Shown here: positions 27,929 to 38,457 of the stretch, piece after piece
Numbering within the stretch: the stretch's first letter is position 1
How the letters are laid out: each line of letters begins with the position of its first letter
The notes under the pieces: model-generated
Told to the model about the DNA's origin: nothing
Database searches by the model: none
The model's input: the letters and a program-made list of their open reading frames with translations, nothing else
NCBI RefSeq assembly: GCF_014203225.1
Contig: NZ_JACHIO010000002.1
Coordinates: 310,001 to 374,000 of the forward strand
Direction of reading: 5' to 3'
Length of the DNA: 64,000 nt
Source: Granulicella mallensis
GTDB taxonomy: Bacteria > Acidobacteriota > Terriglobia > Terriglobales > Acidobacteriaceae
Made by a program: the position numbers and the translations under genes

Positions 27929-29338
27929 ATGAGCACAGAACTGATTTATTCCGATGCAACGAAGCTGGCCGAACTGATCCGCACACGCGAGATCTCCCCG
28001 GTCGAAGTCATGAAGACGCACCTTGATCGCATTGAGGCCGTCAACCCCAAGGTGAATGCCATCGTCACGATTGCCGATGGGGCCTTGGAATCCGCCAAAG
28101 AAGCAGAAGCGGCCGTACTACGCGGAGATGAACTGGGCCCCCTGCACGGTGTGCCCTTCACGGTGAAGGATTCGATCGACACCGCGAACGTACTGACCCA
28201 ACGTGGATCGCCGATCTTCAAAGGACGCACGCCCGAGACCGATGCGACCAGCGTTGTGCGCATGAAGAAAGCAGGGGCAATTCTGCTTGCGAAGACCAAC
28301 CTTCCTGAATTCTCGTACTGGATTGAAAGCGACAACCTGCTCACCGGTCGGACGAAGAATCCCTGGAACCTGGAGATGACACCGGGTGGCTCAAGTGGTG
28401 GCGAGTCGGCAGCGATCGCGGCGGGCATGTCTCCGCTGGGCCTGGGTACGGACCTTGGTATCTCCCTTCGTGGTCCGGCGGCCCACACGGGCATTGTGTC
28501 GCTCAAAGCAACGCACGGACGTGTGCCCATGACGGGTATCTGGCCGCGTGAACCGCGCCGTTTCTGGCATGTGGGCCCGATGGCACGGAGCATCCGCGAT
28601 CTGTCGCTGGCCTTTTCGCAGCTTGCCGGACCTGACGGCCAGGACGGCTACTCCAGCAGCGCCATCCCCTTTGATGCCGGCATAGGTAGTTCCAACAAAC
28701 GTCCGCTTCGTGTGGGCTGGCTGGTAGAACCCGGCTTTGGACCGATCGACCGCGAGACTGCCTCGACAGTAGAAGCCGCCGCGGAAGCTCTCAAAGGCCT
28801 CGGCCACATCGTCGAGTCCGTGCGCATCCCTGCCCTTGAGCGCGACTTTGGGCTTGATGTCTTCAGCCGTCTGCACGTGCTGGAGATGAAGCCCGGATTC
28901 GTGAAGACTACGGCTGGCCGCAGCGAAGATGAGATCTCCTATATGGCCAGGTTCATGCTCGGGCTGCCCGATACGCCTGCAGCGGATTACATCGATGCAG
29001 TGCAGGGAGCGGAGCGGCTGAAGGATGGCTATGCCGAGTACTTCCAGAAGTACGACGTACTGCTCACGCCGGTACTGCCAACCCCATCCTTCAAGCATGA
29101 CCAGGCAGAGTTGCTGATCAATGGCCAGACGATTGGCGCCATGGGCATCATGAATATCACATCGCACTTAAATGTTACCGGCCTGCCCGCCGTTTCTATG
29201 CGGTTCGGCACAAGCAAGGAAGGAATGCCGATCGGAGTACAAATCGTTGGTAGCTGGCAAGCCGAGTCGACAATTCTTTACATCGCTTCCCTTCTCGAGC
29301 AGGTTAGCCCTGTAAGCGATCTGCACCCGAATCTGTAA
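27929..29338 (+). CDS. Amidase (amidase-signature family)
   Basis: 469 aa cytosolic amide hydrolase. The Ser-cisSer-Lys triad is visible: Lys in HGVPFTVKDS (about 79), the cis-Ser in TPGGSSGGE (about 155) and the nucleophile Ser in DLGISLRGPAAHTG (about 179), where GGS-IR is replaced by GIS-LR as in several fatty-acid-amide-hydrolase-like members. The C-terminus holds GLPAVSMRFGTSKEGMPIGVQIVG, typical of the family. Substrate cannot be told. Regulated presumably by the divergent TetR protein. A hairpin terminator follows 15 bases after the stop. Confidence 0.93.
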   Translation: MSTELIYSDATKLAELIRTREISPVEVMKTHLDRIEAVNPKVNAIVTIADGALESAKEAEAAVLRGDELGPLHGVPFTVKDSIDTANVLTQRGSPIFKGRTPETDATSVVRMKKAGAILLAKTNLPEFSYWIESDNLLTGRTKNPWNLEMTPGGSSGGESAAIAAGMSPLGLGTDLGISLRGPAAHTGIVSLKATHGRVPMTGIWPREPRRFWHVGPMARSIRDLSLAFSQLAGPDGQDGYSSSAIPFDAGIGSSNKRPLRVGWLVEPGFGPIDRETASTVEAAAEALKGLGHIVESVRIPALERDFGLDVFSRLHVLEMKPGFVKTTAGRSEDEISYMARFMLGLPDTPAADYIDAVQGAERLKDGYAEYFQKYDVLLTPVLPTPSFKHDQAELLINGQTIGAMGIMNITSHLNVTGLPAVSMRFGTSKEGMPIGVQIVGSWQAESTILYIASLLEQVSPVSDLHPNL

Positions 29339-29353
29339 ATCGCTCCAGTCTAC

Positions 29354-29389
29354 GAGCAAGCAGGAGCGGACGAACGCTCTTGCTTGCTC
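29354..29389. terminator. Bidirectional hairpin between convergent genes
   Basis: GAGCAAGCAGGAGCG pairs with CGCTCTTGCTTGCTC (one wobble) across a six-base loop, just after the amidase stop and downstream of the GH27-like gene on the other strand. No long T-run on either side. Confidence 0.5.
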
Positions 29390-29529
29390 CCTACGATTTG
29401 ACGCTGAACAACGACCGGGCCGGCTGATTTCGGTTCTGTCCGCTTTGCGCGCGACTCGCGCAAAGCCAATCATGCGGGGACCGACTCGGCTGCAAAAAAG
29501 TAGTCCAGTCTCGCCCACTTCGTCCGGCA

Positions 29530-32079
29530 TTACGGCTCAAGCGATACGTCGACAACACCGGCAGCAACAGCTCCACGGTCGGCCGAATAGGAGGTACTCG
29601 TGTTGAATCGCGCGTCGGAAGAGCATCCGGAGAAATCCATGGCAAGCTCAAATGTCTTGAAGGATTGAGCAGGAATATCCCCGACAGCGATTGGGAAGCC
29701 CGTCAAAATCGCTGGCTGGCAAGACCCCTGGCCGCTCACTTGCACGAAAGCGAAAGAATTCACCTGCGCTGCCTGGAGCGCTTCGTTACCGAGATTCGCC
29801 AACTCAAGCGTCCAAACACGGCTAACGGATGTTCCTTTGCGAGAGACAAGACCCATGGCGAGGTGATTGGCCGGTTCGGAAGGCCCGATGACAATCTTAT
29901 CGACTCCAGGACCATCCTCTTTGCCGCCCCCTACGGTGATACTGTTCTTGCCTTGCTTCAACGCGACCGGAATGACCATGCTGGCCGGGAGAGAATCGCT
30001 ATCTCCTGTGAGGTTCAACTGAAAGGGCTTTTCGTGATTGACTTTGATCCAAAGCGGCCGGGTCCCTTGCGCCACAAAATCAATCTCCATCATGTACACG
30101 CCGTCAGCCTGGACCACGACATTGTCGAAGAGAACATCGTTATCAGGCTTTCCGCCGAGCGTGATGACCTTCGTATTCCCGGAACAATATTCGCAGGGAG
30201 TGTGCGTCGCGTTACCCTCAAGAACTCCGACCTCGGCATCGTAGACCCCGATGTGTGAGTCAGAAAGGTCTCCGTTCCCGACGATCGTGATGAGGTCAAG
30301 ATAGGGAGCCACGCCGGTAGGATTCGTGAACCGGATCGTGTTCTCTCCGCTCTTCAGGAACACAGGAACGATTGTGTTTGAGGGCACGCCGAAGCTGCTG
30401 CCGCCGACCTTCACTGCAATTTCGGCGCCGCCGTTCGGTTGATAAAAGAGATCGCTTGGCCCATAGGTTGCGGCGTCAATTTTCATGCGGTAGATTCCCG
30501 ACTTCTCTACAGAAACTCCCTCGATATCGACGTAGTTTTCTTTTTCCAGTCCGAGCTTTACCACCTCGTGCCCGGAAGCGCATGCGCCGGGGCAGCGAAT
30601 GAAGGCCGTCTTTCCATGGGTCTTCCCCAGGAACGCCGGATAGGACTGGGAACTCTGGGGATCCACGACGCCGGATTTCGATACCCGTAAGAGCCGGGCA
30701 CCGTGCCCGAGAATCACGCTGGAAAATTTCTGTTTGGATGGACCGAGATCCTTGCGATTCCACACATCGCGGACGTTCAATGCGTCCAGGAAGCCAAGAT
30801 CTTTCCATCGCACCGTAACTTCAGCTGGAAAAGCGTTGAGATTGAAGAGCGCAACATAGAACACTCCATTGCTCGGCGCGCTGACCCATACGGGCGTGAG
30901 GCCACCGGCCAGCTGCGTAGCAGGTTCCCCTGACTGATCGACGCCGATCACCTCATCGTTGGTCAGAAGGTTCGTTCCATCCGTGTCGATAGCGCTGATA
31001 TCGCCGCCAACATAGATCGGCGCATTGGCCATGGCCCACAGGGTAATCGCGGACTGTTGCTCAACGCCCGACAAACCGACAGAAGCTGGAACACCTATTT
31101 CGAGCGGTCCAAGATCGTTCCATCCCGTTTGCGCACTGGTGAAGTTCTGCCACCCGATCAGATCGAACCAGCGTTCTGAAGTCAGGGCCCAGTCGGTAAG
31201 CGTACTGCAAGAGCCTTTGCATTCGATCGCAGCTCCAATGCGGCGGGCATTGCTATAGCTCCCCCAGGTGCTGAAATCGCCCAGCTCGACGCCCGTTGAG
31301 ACGGTAAGCCACATGGGGCGTCCTGACTTGCTGATCGCCTGAGCCCAGGCCTGAACCTCCTCCTGGTTGTCCACTGTCAGCACGCCGGAGCCTGGCGCAA
31401 CGCCATCGAGCCGTATGTAATCCACTCCCCAGGATGCGAAGAGGTTCACGATCGACTCAACATAGAGTTGTGCTCCTGATTGGCTGAAATCGATTTTGAG
31501 ATTAGAAAGAGACGTTGTCGCATCGGACGCCGCAAATGCGTTTCCTGGAGCGTGCGGAACAGCGAGGATGTCTTTGACGTACTGGGTGCTCCCTGAAATC
31601 AGCGGATTGGCCTGCACCACTTCCTGGGCGACACCGGGCCGCCAGTAGATGCCGGCCTTCTGCCCGTTTTGGTGAATGTGCGAGATTAGCGCTGAGATGT
31701 CCGTAAATAACGCGGAGTTCGGAGTGGGTCTCCCACTTGAGTCGTAACCCTTCTGCCATCCGTCGTCGATATTGATATAGGTGAAGCCGTGTTCTTCCAG
31801 GACCGAAGACCTCAGCGCGTCTGATTGCGCTGCGATATTTGTCTGGTTCAGGAAGCCGCTCGATTGGGTCTGCGAGCTGAAACTGCTCCAACCCAGATAC
31901 GGCTGCGCGGCGACGTTAGTAGACTGTCCGAGTGCCTGGGGAAGCGCTGTTGTGACCAAAAGTGATGCGCAGCAGAAGAGCTTGATTCTGAATCGGTTCG
32001 GAACCGTTACACGTGTCGATGTTCCAAAGCGGGTCTTGGACTTCCGGGCAGCCAGATAACTCTCTAGTGTGTAAGGCAT
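29530..32079 (-). CDS. GH27-like alpha-galactosidase with two CBM-like modules
   Basis: 849 aa. A signal region (IKLFCCASLLVTTALPQALGQ, about 32-52) is followed by a GH27/GH36-type barrel: PYLGWSSF, YINIDDGW (about 100), GIYWRPG, DYIRLDG with the nucleophile Asp (about 224) and WNDLGPLEIG. At the place where GH27 enzymes have the acid/base Asp (R-x-x-x-D-I), this protein reads RRIGAAIE, so that Asp appears to be Ala; activity is therefore uncertain. Residues about 490-610 and 625-735 are two related CBM6/35-like beta-sandwiches (YVDIEGVSVEKSGIYRMKID; NDVLFDNVVVQADGVYMMEID). A C-terminal ~100-aa beta domain follows. The 5' ~430 bp, including the promoter region, is duplicated at 41278-41711. 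Alone on its strand, away from the pectin genes. Confidence 0.82.
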   Translation of the reverse strand: MPYTLESYLAARKSKTRFGTSTRVTVPNRFRIKLFCCASLLVTTALPQALGQSTNVAAQPYLGWSSFSSQTQSSGFLNQTNIAAQSDALRSSVLEEHGFTYINIDDGWQKGYDSSGRPTPNSALFTDISALISHIHQNGQKAGIYWRPGVAQEVVQANPLISGSTQYVKDILAVPHAPGNAFAASDATTSLSNLKIDFSQSGAQLYVESIVNLFASWGVDYIRLDGVAPGSGVLTVDNQEEVQAWAQAISKSGRPMWLTVSTGVELGDFSTWGSYSNARRIGAAIECKGSCSTLTDWALTSERWFDLIGWQNFTSAQTGWNDLGPLEIGVPASVGLSGVEQQSAITLWAMANAPIYVGGDISAIDTDGTNLLTNDEVIGVDQSGEPATQLAGGLTPVWVSAPSNGVFYVALFNLNAFPAEVTVRWKDLGFLDALNVRDVWNRKDLGPSKQKFSSVILGHGARLLRVSKSGVVDPQSSQSYPAFLGKTHGKTAFIRCPGACASGHEVVKLGLEKENYVDIEGVSVEKSGIYRMKIDAATYGPSDLFYQPNGGAEIAVKVGGSSFGVPSNTIVPVFLKSGENTIRFTNPTGVAPYLDLITIVGNGDLSDSHIGVYDAEVGVLEGNATHTPCEYCSGNTKVITLGGKPDNDVLFDNVVVQADGVYMMEIDFVAQGTRPLWIKVNHEKPFQLNLTGDSDSLPASMVIPVALKQGKNSITVGGGKEDGPGVDKIVIGPSEPANHLAMGLVSRKGTSVSRVWTLELANLGNEALQAAQVNSFAFVQVSGQGSCQPAILTGFPIAVGDIPAQSFKTFELAMDFSGCSSDARFNTSTSYSADRGAVAAGVVDVSLEP

Positions 32080-32540
32080 GATGAGCTCTTGATCTTCGGT
32101 ATCGAAGAATGGACGAGAAGCCCCTCAAAAGGTCACCCAATCGACTTGTTAAAAACTCAGAGAGCAGTAAAACGCGAACTGCGAGCACATCTGCATCGTC
32201 CAAGAGCCCCCAGAAGTACAGGAGTGTGGCAACCCACTCTACTGCCAATAACCTCGCCGCTCCCACCACAAACGACCACACGAGCCTCCCGCATCGCCAG
32301 TCCCAACTCACTATCAATGCAATCAGCAACACATTCCCATAGAAGATGTAGAAGAACTACAGCAGCACGGAGTCGGCAGACTCAGTCGTCATCTTGGACA
32401 GCAGTTAGATGACAGGCCCTAGCCATAGGCAGGTGTGGCTCGTATTCTGTCGAAGCGGGTGGCGAACGTTGCTGCTGGCGATTAGAGAACCCTTTCGGGA
32501 ATGCGCTATCATGTCCAGCAGTTAGCATTTTGAAGCCATT
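32080..32540. other. Intergenic region between GH27-like and kinase genes
   Basis: Divergent spacer. 32080-32204 is repeated with few changes at 41586-41711, upstream of the truncated GH27 copy. No operator or confident promoter found. A short minus-strand hydrophobic ORF (31916-32332) overlaps the GH27 start and is not supported. Confidence 0.6.
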
Positions 32541-35500
32541 ATGAAACTGCGTCTGGACACCCCAGGTGGCAGACACGCTAACGTTGAGGCATCTATGGGA
32601 TCACAGGGCGATCGCTCCTCTGACATGATGCACGCAAGGGCTGTTGAGAACCCGATTCTCCGGCTTCTGATATGTATTGCGGCTGTCGGCGTGCTTACGG
32701 CCGTGCTCTATACAGTTCCCCTTCATGACCGGACCTTATCCGCTGTCCTGGCTTTTCTCTTTCTCGTGTGGACTGTCTCTTACTTCTGGGGCTTTCGTTA
32801 CGCGCTCTTCGTCTCCTTACTGGCAGCCCTGGCGTTTAGTTGGTTGCTCCCGCCAGTCGGTGTTTTTTTTCAGCTCAGTGATTCCCGCGACATCTTTGCG
32901 CTCGCGGCATTCCTGTTCATCGGGATCACTACCAGCTATCTTTCCGACCGCGTCCGTAGAGAAGCTCTGAACGCCCGGCGGGCAGAAGCCGCTGCCCGCC
33001 GGAGTGAAGAGGGGCTTCGTGAGGTCATCGAAACGATGCCGGCGATGGCGTGGAGTGCCCTGCCCGATGGCTCCAATGCCTTCGTAAACAGGCAATGGGC
33101 GGAATATACGGGTTTATCGGCGGAGCAAACTGCAGGTTGGCTGAGCACAGTTCACCCCGAAGACGCCAGCGGACATACAGAGAAGTGGCGTCAGTCCCTG
33201 GCTACGGGCCAGCCGTTGGAGCATGAGGTGCGTTTGCGGCGGATTGCCGATGGACAATATCGCTGGTTTTTAGTTCGTGGTATGCCCTTGCGCGATGAGC
33301 ACGGCGGGGTCCTCAAATGGTACGGAATCGCCACGGATATTGAAGATCACAAGCGGGCCGATGAAGCCCTTCGGGCGAGCGAACGCGAGCTTAACCTGAT
33401 CATCAACACGATCCCGGCACTGTCATGGTCGGCCCGTACAGACGGCACGGCGGATTTCTTCAACCAGCACTACCTTGACTTTGTGGGCTTGTCCGCGGAA
33501 CAGGCACAGGATTGGGGCTGGACGGTTGCGGTTCATCCGGACGACCTTGGCGGCCTGGCTGGTTCGTGGCAATCCATTATGGCTACCGGTAAGGTAGGAG
33601 AGGCCGAAGCGCGATTGCGCCGCTTCGACGGAGAGTATCGGTGGTTTCTGTTTCGGGCTAACCCCTTGCGCGATGAATCCGGCAACATCGTCAAATGGTT
33701 CGGGATAAATACTGACATCACCGCGCGGAAACGTGCCGAAGACTTACTTACTGGTGAGAAGCGGATTCTTGAGATGGTGGCCAAAGGAGACCCGCTTAAT
33801 CAGATACTGGACGGCGTCTGCCGTTTCGTAGAGGAACAAGCCAGCGGTTTTCTGGCGTCGGTCTTATTAGTTGACGGCGGTCGTTTACGGCATGGCGGGG
33901 CGCCCAGCCTTCCACGGACCTACACGGATGCCATCGATGGACTTACGTTTGGGCCATCTACAGGTTCCTGCGGGACAGCCGCATACCGCGGAGAACAGGT
34001 GATCGTGGTGGACATCGCAACCGACCCCTTGTGGGAGAACTACCGCGAGGCGGCTTTGCCACACTCTCTACGCGCCTGTTGGTCCACTCCTGTCTTCTCT
34101 TCTCAAGGCAAAGTAATCGGGACGTTCGCCATGTATTATCGTGAGCCGCGCAGCCCGAGCTCCCACGACCTGGAGACCATCGAACAGATTACGCATCTGG
34201 TAGGAGTTGCGATTGAACGAAAACTGATACAGGAAGCTCTACAGCGGAGTGAATCTTATTTGGCCGAAGCGCAGAGACTGACACACACCGGAAGTTGGGC
34301 TTGGAATGTTCGTACCGGCGCTTACTTCTGGTCGCAGGAGATCTTTCGCATTTACGACTGCGATCCCAGGATGGTGCCCACCTGGGACTTTCTCATCGAG
34401 AAGACTCACCCCGAAGATCGAGCGAAGATCGAGCGGAGAGTGAAGATAGAGTCCCTGAAGAAGGAATGGAAAGATTTCGAGTCGGATTTTCGCATCGTGC
34501 TGACAGACGAAACGATAAAGCACCTCCACGCGCTCGCACACCCAGTGGTGGATGAGTCGGGAGAAATCACCGAAGTTGTGGGCACGATCATGGACGTGAC
34601 GGAGCGCAAACGTGCGGAGGAGAAACTGCGCCGCAGCGAAGAATCTCTTCTTGAAGCCCAAAGGCTGAGCCATATGGGCAGCTGGCGACACGATATTGCG
34701 TCCGGGGCAGTCATCGTGTCGCCTGAGATCCTCCGAATATTCGGAGTCCAACCCGATGAGGATACTTCGAGCGCTGAATTTTGGTTTGGCAGAAATCATC
34801 CGGAGGACCAGCAGCGCATCCGGGAACTTTTTGAAAAAAGTGAACGCCTGAAAACGGACTATGAGGGGGACTACAGGATCGTTCTCACCGATGGCACCAT
34901 CAAGCACCTGCACGCAGTCGCACATCCTGTTTTGAGCCTGTCCGGCGAGCTCGTTGAAATGATCGGAACGACCATCGATGTGACGGAACGCAAGCGTGCG
35001 GAAGAGGAGCGCGAGAGACTGCGCCAGCTGGAGACAGACCTCGCGCACATGAACCGGGTGACCATGCTTGGTGAGCTGGCCAGTTCCCTTGCCCATGAGC
35101 TCAATCAACCCATCGCCGCTGCCATCACAAGCGCCAATGCCTGCTCGCGATGGCTTGCGCACAATCCCCCGGATCTGGAAAGAGCCCGCGCCGCGGCAAC
35201 AAGAATTGAGCATGACGGAAGCCGTGCTGCCGAAATCATTCAACGTCTGCGGGCGTTCTACAAGACAGGTGCTCCACCGGAGCGTGAGTTGGTCGATATA
35301 AACGAGGTCGCCGGGGAGATGCTTGCGTTGCTGCGTGACGAGGCAGACCAGCACTCCATCTCTCTACGCACGGAGCTTGCCACTCAACTGCCGCAAATCA
35401 TGGCCGACCGAGTGCAACTGCAACAGGTATTACTGAACCTGTTACTGAATGGCATGGAGGCCATGACGGGCAGGGCCGGCAAGCTTATGATCCGATCGCA

Positions 35501-35738
35501 GAGCACTGAAGACGGGCTTTTGCTGATCTCCGTTAGCGATACCGGCGTTGGACTTCCCTGCGAAAAGCTGGACCAGCTTTTCAGGGCTTTTTATACGACG
35601 AAACCTCAAGGCACTGGTATGGGCCTGGCAATTAGCCGTTCCATCATTGAAGCACACGGTGGCCGCTTGTGGGCCACCGCCAATGCGGAGCGTGGTGCGA
35701 CCTTTCATTTCACCTTGCCTGCGGAGCTGCAGCCATGA
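32541..35738 (+). CDS. Membrane sensor histidine kinase with four PAS and one GAF domain
   Basis: 1065 aa. About residues 40-135 are a DUF4118/KdpD-type membrane block of several helices ([34 protein letters not shown]). Then come PAS domains at about 155-275 and 280-395 (both ending in W(Y/F)G-(I)-x-TDI), a GAF domain at about 405-560, and PAS domains at about 570-690 and 700-820. The DHp box [13 protein letters not shown] puts the phospho-His near residue 852; the ATPase shows [17 protein letters not shown] and GTGMGLAIS. The DHp/ATPase pair is of the FixL/NtrB-like HisKA type. An in-frame ATG at 32595 is an alternative start. Its stop overlaps the next start codon (ATGA), coupling it to the FixJ-like regulator. 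Confidence 0.93.
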   Translation: MKLRLDTPGGRHANVEASMGSQGDRSSDMMHARAVENPILRLLICIAAVGVLTAVLYTVPLHDRTLSAVLAFLFLVWTVSYFWGFRYALFVSLLAALAFSWLLPPVGVFFQLSDSRDIFALAAFLFIGITTSYLSDRVRREALNARRAEAAARRSEEGLREVIETMPAMAWSALPDGSNAFVNRQWAEYTGLSAEQTAGWLSTVHPEDASGHTEKWRQSLATGQPLEHEVRLRRIADGQYRWFLVRGMPLRDEHGGVLKWYGIATDIEDHKRADEALRASERELNLIINTIPALSWSARTDGTADFFNQHYLDFVGLSAEQAQDWGWTVAVHPDDLGGLAGSWQSIMATGKVGEAEARLRRFDGEYRWFLFRANPLRDESGNIVKWFGINTDITARKRAEDLLTGEKRILEMVAKGDPLNQILDGVCRFVEEQASGFLASVLLVDGGRLRHGGAPSLPRTYTDAIDGLTFGPSTGSCGTAAYRGEQVIVVDIATDPLWENYREAALPHSLRACWSTPVFSSQGKVIGTFAMYYREPRSPSSHDLETIEQITHLVGVAIERKLIQEALQRSESYLAEAQRLTHTGSWAWNVRTGAYFWSQEIFRIYDCDPRMVPTWDFLIEKTHPEDRAKIERRVKIESLKKEWKDFESDFRIVLTDETIKHLHALAHPVVDESGEITEVVGTIMDVTERKRAEEKLRRSEESLLEAQRLSHMGSWRHDIASGAVIVSPEILRIFGVQPDEDTSSAEFWFGRNHPEDQQRIRELFEKSERLKTDYEGDYRIVLTDGTIKHLHAVAHPVLSLSGELVEMIGTTIDVTERKRAEEERERLRQLETDLAHMNRVTMLGELASSLAHELNQPIAAAITSANACSRWLAHNPPDLERARAAATRIEHDGSRAAEIIQRLRAFYKTGAPPERELVDINEVAGEMLALLRDEADQHSISLRTELATQLPQIMADRVQLQQVLLNLLLNGMEAMTGRAGKLMIRSQSTEDGLLLISVSDTGVGLPCEKLDQLFRAFYTTKPQGTGMGLAISRSIIEAHGGRLWATANAERGATFHFTLPAELQP

Positions 35739-36361
35739 GCGTTGCAGAGGTACCCACCGTATTCATCATCGACGATGATGCCGGCATGCGTGAATCAATT
35801 CACGATTTAGTGGAGTCGGTGAGCCTGCACGCAGAGTCCTTTTCTACGGCGCAAGGGTTCTTGTCGGGCGAGCGGCAAGACGGCCCTAGCTGCCTGGTTT
35901 TGGACGTAAGACTCCCCGACACCAGCGGTTTGGATCTTCAGCAGGAATTGAGCAGGGCAGGAATTAGAATTCCCATCATATTCATCACCGGCTACGCAGA
36001 CATTCCGATGACCGTGAAAGCCATGAAGTCTGGTGCTGTCGAGTTTCTCACGAAGCCCTTCCGGGAGCAGGACCTGCTCGATGTGATTCATCGCGCACTC
36101 AGGTGCGACCGGGGAATCCGCGAAAAGCAGAAGCAATTAGCGGAACTGCAGAAGCGCTATGGCACGCTGAGTGCCCGCGAGGATGAGGTCATGAATCTGG
36201 TCGTCTCCGGCTTGCTCAACAAGCAGATTGCAGCGGAACTCGGAGCCAGCGAAACTACAGTAAAAATCCACCGTGGCCGCGTGATGCAAAAGATGCAGGC
36301 TAAGTCTTTGCCCGACCTGGTCAGAATGGCGGACAGGCTCAAGATTTCACCTCACCGCTGA
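35735..36361 (+). CDS. FixJ-type response regulator (receiver + LuxR HTH)
   Basis: 208 aa from ATG 35735, which overlaps the kinase stop as ATGA. The receiver has DDD at 13-15, phospho-acceptor Asp57 ([12 protein letters not shown]), Thr in FITGYAD and Lys in FLTKPF. A helical linker leads to a LuxR/GerE DNA-binding domain ([43 protein letters not shown] in pieces, about 143-190). The likely partner is the preceding multi-PAS kinase. Target genes unknown. Confidence 0.95.
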   Translation: MSVAEVPTVFIIDDDAGMRESIHDLVESVSLHAESFSTAQGFLSGERQDGPSCLVLDVRLPDTSGLDLQQELSRAGIRIPIIFITGYADIPMTVKAMKSGAVEFLTKPFREQDLLDVIHRALRCDRGIREKQKQLAELQKRYGTLSAREDEVMNLVVSGLLNKQIAAELGASETTVKIHRGRVMQKMQAKSLPDLVRMADRLKISPHR

Positions 36362-36487
36362 TACCCATCACTTCCGTTTCGGCATTCCAAACTCAATCTA
36401 TAGCCGAAGGCACGCCTTGACCAAAGTCTTATTGCGCCGTCCGAAGGTCTGATTGTTTTCTGTCCATTGTCGCGTTACGGTGGTGAA

Positions 36488-36865
36488 ATGGCGAGCAACC
36501 AGAGCACTAAGTTCGTTGCAATTGTAGATGACGATGAATCAGTCCTAAGCGCGCTCCAGGACCTGATGGAAGCGGATGGGCTTCCGGCTCTTTGCTTTGG
36601 GTCAGCGGAAGAATTCCTCGAATCCGGCCTGCAGCATGAAGCCGCGTGTCTGATAGTTGATATCAGAATGCCGGGAATGTCAGGCCTGGAACTGCAGGCA
36701 AAGCTTAAGGCTGCTCAATCTGACACTCCGGTCATTTTCATCACCGCGCACGGAGATGCGAGAGTGCGGATGCAAGCCATGAGGGAGGGAGCAGCCGAGT
36801 TCCTGGCGAAACCGTTCGACGATCAGGTCCTGCTCAACAGAGTTCGAGCCGCGCTCGATATGTGA
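36488..36865 (+). CDS. Single-domain response regulator
   Basis: 125 aa from ATG 36488; an in-frame TTG 21 bases upstream is a weaker choice. Only a receiver domain is present: DDD at 14-16, phospho-acceptor Asp58 in LIVDIRMPGMSG, Thr in FITAHGD, Lys in FLAKPF. It is of the FixJ subtype without an output domain and lies between the FixJ-like regulator and a second histidine-kinase-like gene, so it may shuttle phosphate between them (inference). Confidence 0.92.
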   Translation: MASNQSTKFVAIVDDDESVLSALQDLMEADGLPALCFGSAEEFLESGLQHEAACLIVDIRMPGMSGLELQAKLKAAQSDTPVIFITAHGDARVRMQAMREGAAEFLAKPFDDQVLLNRVRAALDM

Positions 36866-37263
36866 GCAACCGGCAGTAAGGTGGCTCTTGGTCCTTCCCC
36901 TAAGGTCTGTGGATATACCAAAGGGTTATACGAATGCCATCCGAATGGGGCTTTCGTCTCTGCGGGAACTGATGGAAACTTATCTTCACTTCGCCGTTCT
37001 ATCAGGTTCGTCGAGCAATCTGCGGGGCAATGGAATCGAGATCGTGCCTTGCTCGCCTACATAGGACAGTGGGTAACGAAGAAACGAAGATCTTGGAACA
37101 TTCAATAAGCTGTCGACATCGAAATTCAATGCCGTAGTTTTTGCCGTGTAGAGCTTGTATTCAGGCGAATCAAGAGCAAAAGAGCGCCTTCTGTTAAATT
37201 TTCGCAGGCCGGTAGTCCAGCGGTTGGACGCCTGCCTGCGTGACAAACCAAAGGAGTCGATCC
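36866..37263. other. Intergenic region, no gene seen
   Basis: A 228-base ORF (36881-37108) has composition unlike the neighbours and no ribosome-binding site. Only the AAGGAG box at 37251-37256 of the next gene is clear. Confidence 0.5.
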
Positions 37264-38076
37264 ATGGGTCAGCTTATGTCAGTCGACGACACTAGCCTCG
37301 ACACAAAGAGAGCTCTCACCTCTACCGGAGTATCGCAGAGAAGCGATATGCTACTTCATCGAAGTCGTCTCAATGTGGGATGCGGTGAGTCGTTGGCAAC
37401 GTTGATAGCGTCATTGCTGTCACACGACATTCGACATCATCTGGCAGCTGTCTATTGCAATGCTGAATTCATGAATGACCCGGCAACTCTGGCAGCTGAC
37501 CGTAAACAGCTCTTTGAAGAAGTTAGACTGGCCATCGAAGATATAACGAAAACCCTCGATTTTATACTTCTCCATGCTAAAAGCGAGCTCCCTTCGCAGG
37601 TTGTCCTGGAGTCGTTCAACAATCTCATGGAGCGAACCGTGGCCGCCATTCGGCCCCATCCGCATGCGACAGGAGTAAGGATCACCATTGAAGAGTCTCC
37701 GTCGATCTCCGCCCTCTTCAATAAAACCATCGTCGGCAGTGCCGTCTACAATCTGCTGCTCAATGCCTGTTTCGCGGCGCAACGGACAAGTGAATCGGGG
37801 AAAGTTGAGATCTCACTTCACGAGGATCAGTCCTTCGTTTGCATTCGCGTGAAAGACAATGGTCCGGGCGTTCCTGCCGGCGTGCGGCAAAGTATGTCTC
37901 AACCATTTGTTACATCCGGCAAACAGGACGGGATCGGCCTCGGCATCACGATCGCACATTATGTAGCACGTGAGTACTGTGGCAGCCTGCAGATTGAATG
38001 CACTTATCCCGGTTGCACCATATTCGCTTTGAGACTTGCAAAACCATCGATCAACTATTATCCGGCACAGTCATAA
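37264..38076 (+). CDS. Small soluble histidine kinase
   Basis: 270 aa from ATG 37264, seven bases after AAGGAG; an upstream GTG (37240) lacks a site. No sensor or membrane domain. A DHp-like helix carries SLLSHDIRHHLAAVYCNAEFM with the likely phospho-His at 54, and the ATPase domain shows NLLLNACFAA (N box), DNGPGVP and GIGLGITIAHY. It resembles orphan kinases that accept input through partner proteins. It lies behind the single-domain regulator and may act on it. Confidence 0.87.
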   Translation: MGQLMSVDDTSLDTKRALTSTGVSQRSDMLLHRSRLNVGCGESLATLIASLLSHDIRHHLAAVYCNAEFMNDPATLAADRKQLFEEVRLAIEDITKTLDFILLHAKSELPSQVVLESFNNLMERTVAAIRPHPHATGVRITIEESPSISALFNKTIVGSAVYNLLLNACFAAQRTSESGKVEISLHEDQSFVCIRVKDNGPGVPAGVRQSMSQPFVTSGKQDGIGLGITIAHYVAREYCGSLQIECTYPGCTIFALRLAKPSINYYPAQS

Positions 38077-38198
38077 CCGTCTGCTGGATGTCTGTTGTAG
38101 CGATGACGAAGGATGAAAACGTTGGGACGCCCACTACTGATGAGCAAGGGTGATCGAAAGCAGAGAGCCTATTTCAATCTTGTCAGGAGAAAATACCG

Positions 38199-38423
38199 AT
38201 GCGTTCTAATTTGGTCTTCAAAGCACTTGTCAATGAATCGAACCGTTATCAACTGTGCCGGCTGATCGCGAAGGGAACCCGCAAGCTGCATCGTCCAAAT
38301 ACCCGATTGCAAGAGACTGCCAACGATGTGTTCGAGCGCTTCAGTGTGCCCGGTTCGAAGGTTGTGGCCGCGAGATTTGCGCAGCCCGAACAAGACGCCG
38401 TGCCGCATAAGCGAAGGGCGTAG
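38199..38423 (+). CDS. RNA polymerase omega-like small protein
   Basis: 74 aa with AGGAGA upstream. The sequence (MRSNLVFKALVNESNRYQLC, then RLIAKGTRKLHRPNTRLQET) looks to me like the omega subunit found in Acidobacteriota, which stabilises the beta' subunit of RNA polymerase. The context, next to a sigma-like gene and two-component genes, is not that of the usual rpoZ near gmk, so this may be a second copy. The C-terminal ~25 residues differ. Alternatively a small protein with chance similarity. Confidence 0.5.
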   Translation: MRSNLVFKALVNESNRYQLCRLIAKGTRKLHRPNTRLQETANDVFERFSVPGSKVVAARFAQPEQDAVPHKRRA

Positions 38424-38457
38424 TCTATTGCGGCCGCGAAATGCCGCCAGGAGGACG

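Noticed and set aside
31916-32332. 138-codon minus-strand ORF with membrane-like N-terminus
   Set aside because: Overlaps the signal-peptide region of the GH27-like gene in another frame and has no start support.
36881-37108. 75-codon plus-strand ORF
   Set aside because: No ribosome-binding site and no recognisable protein features.
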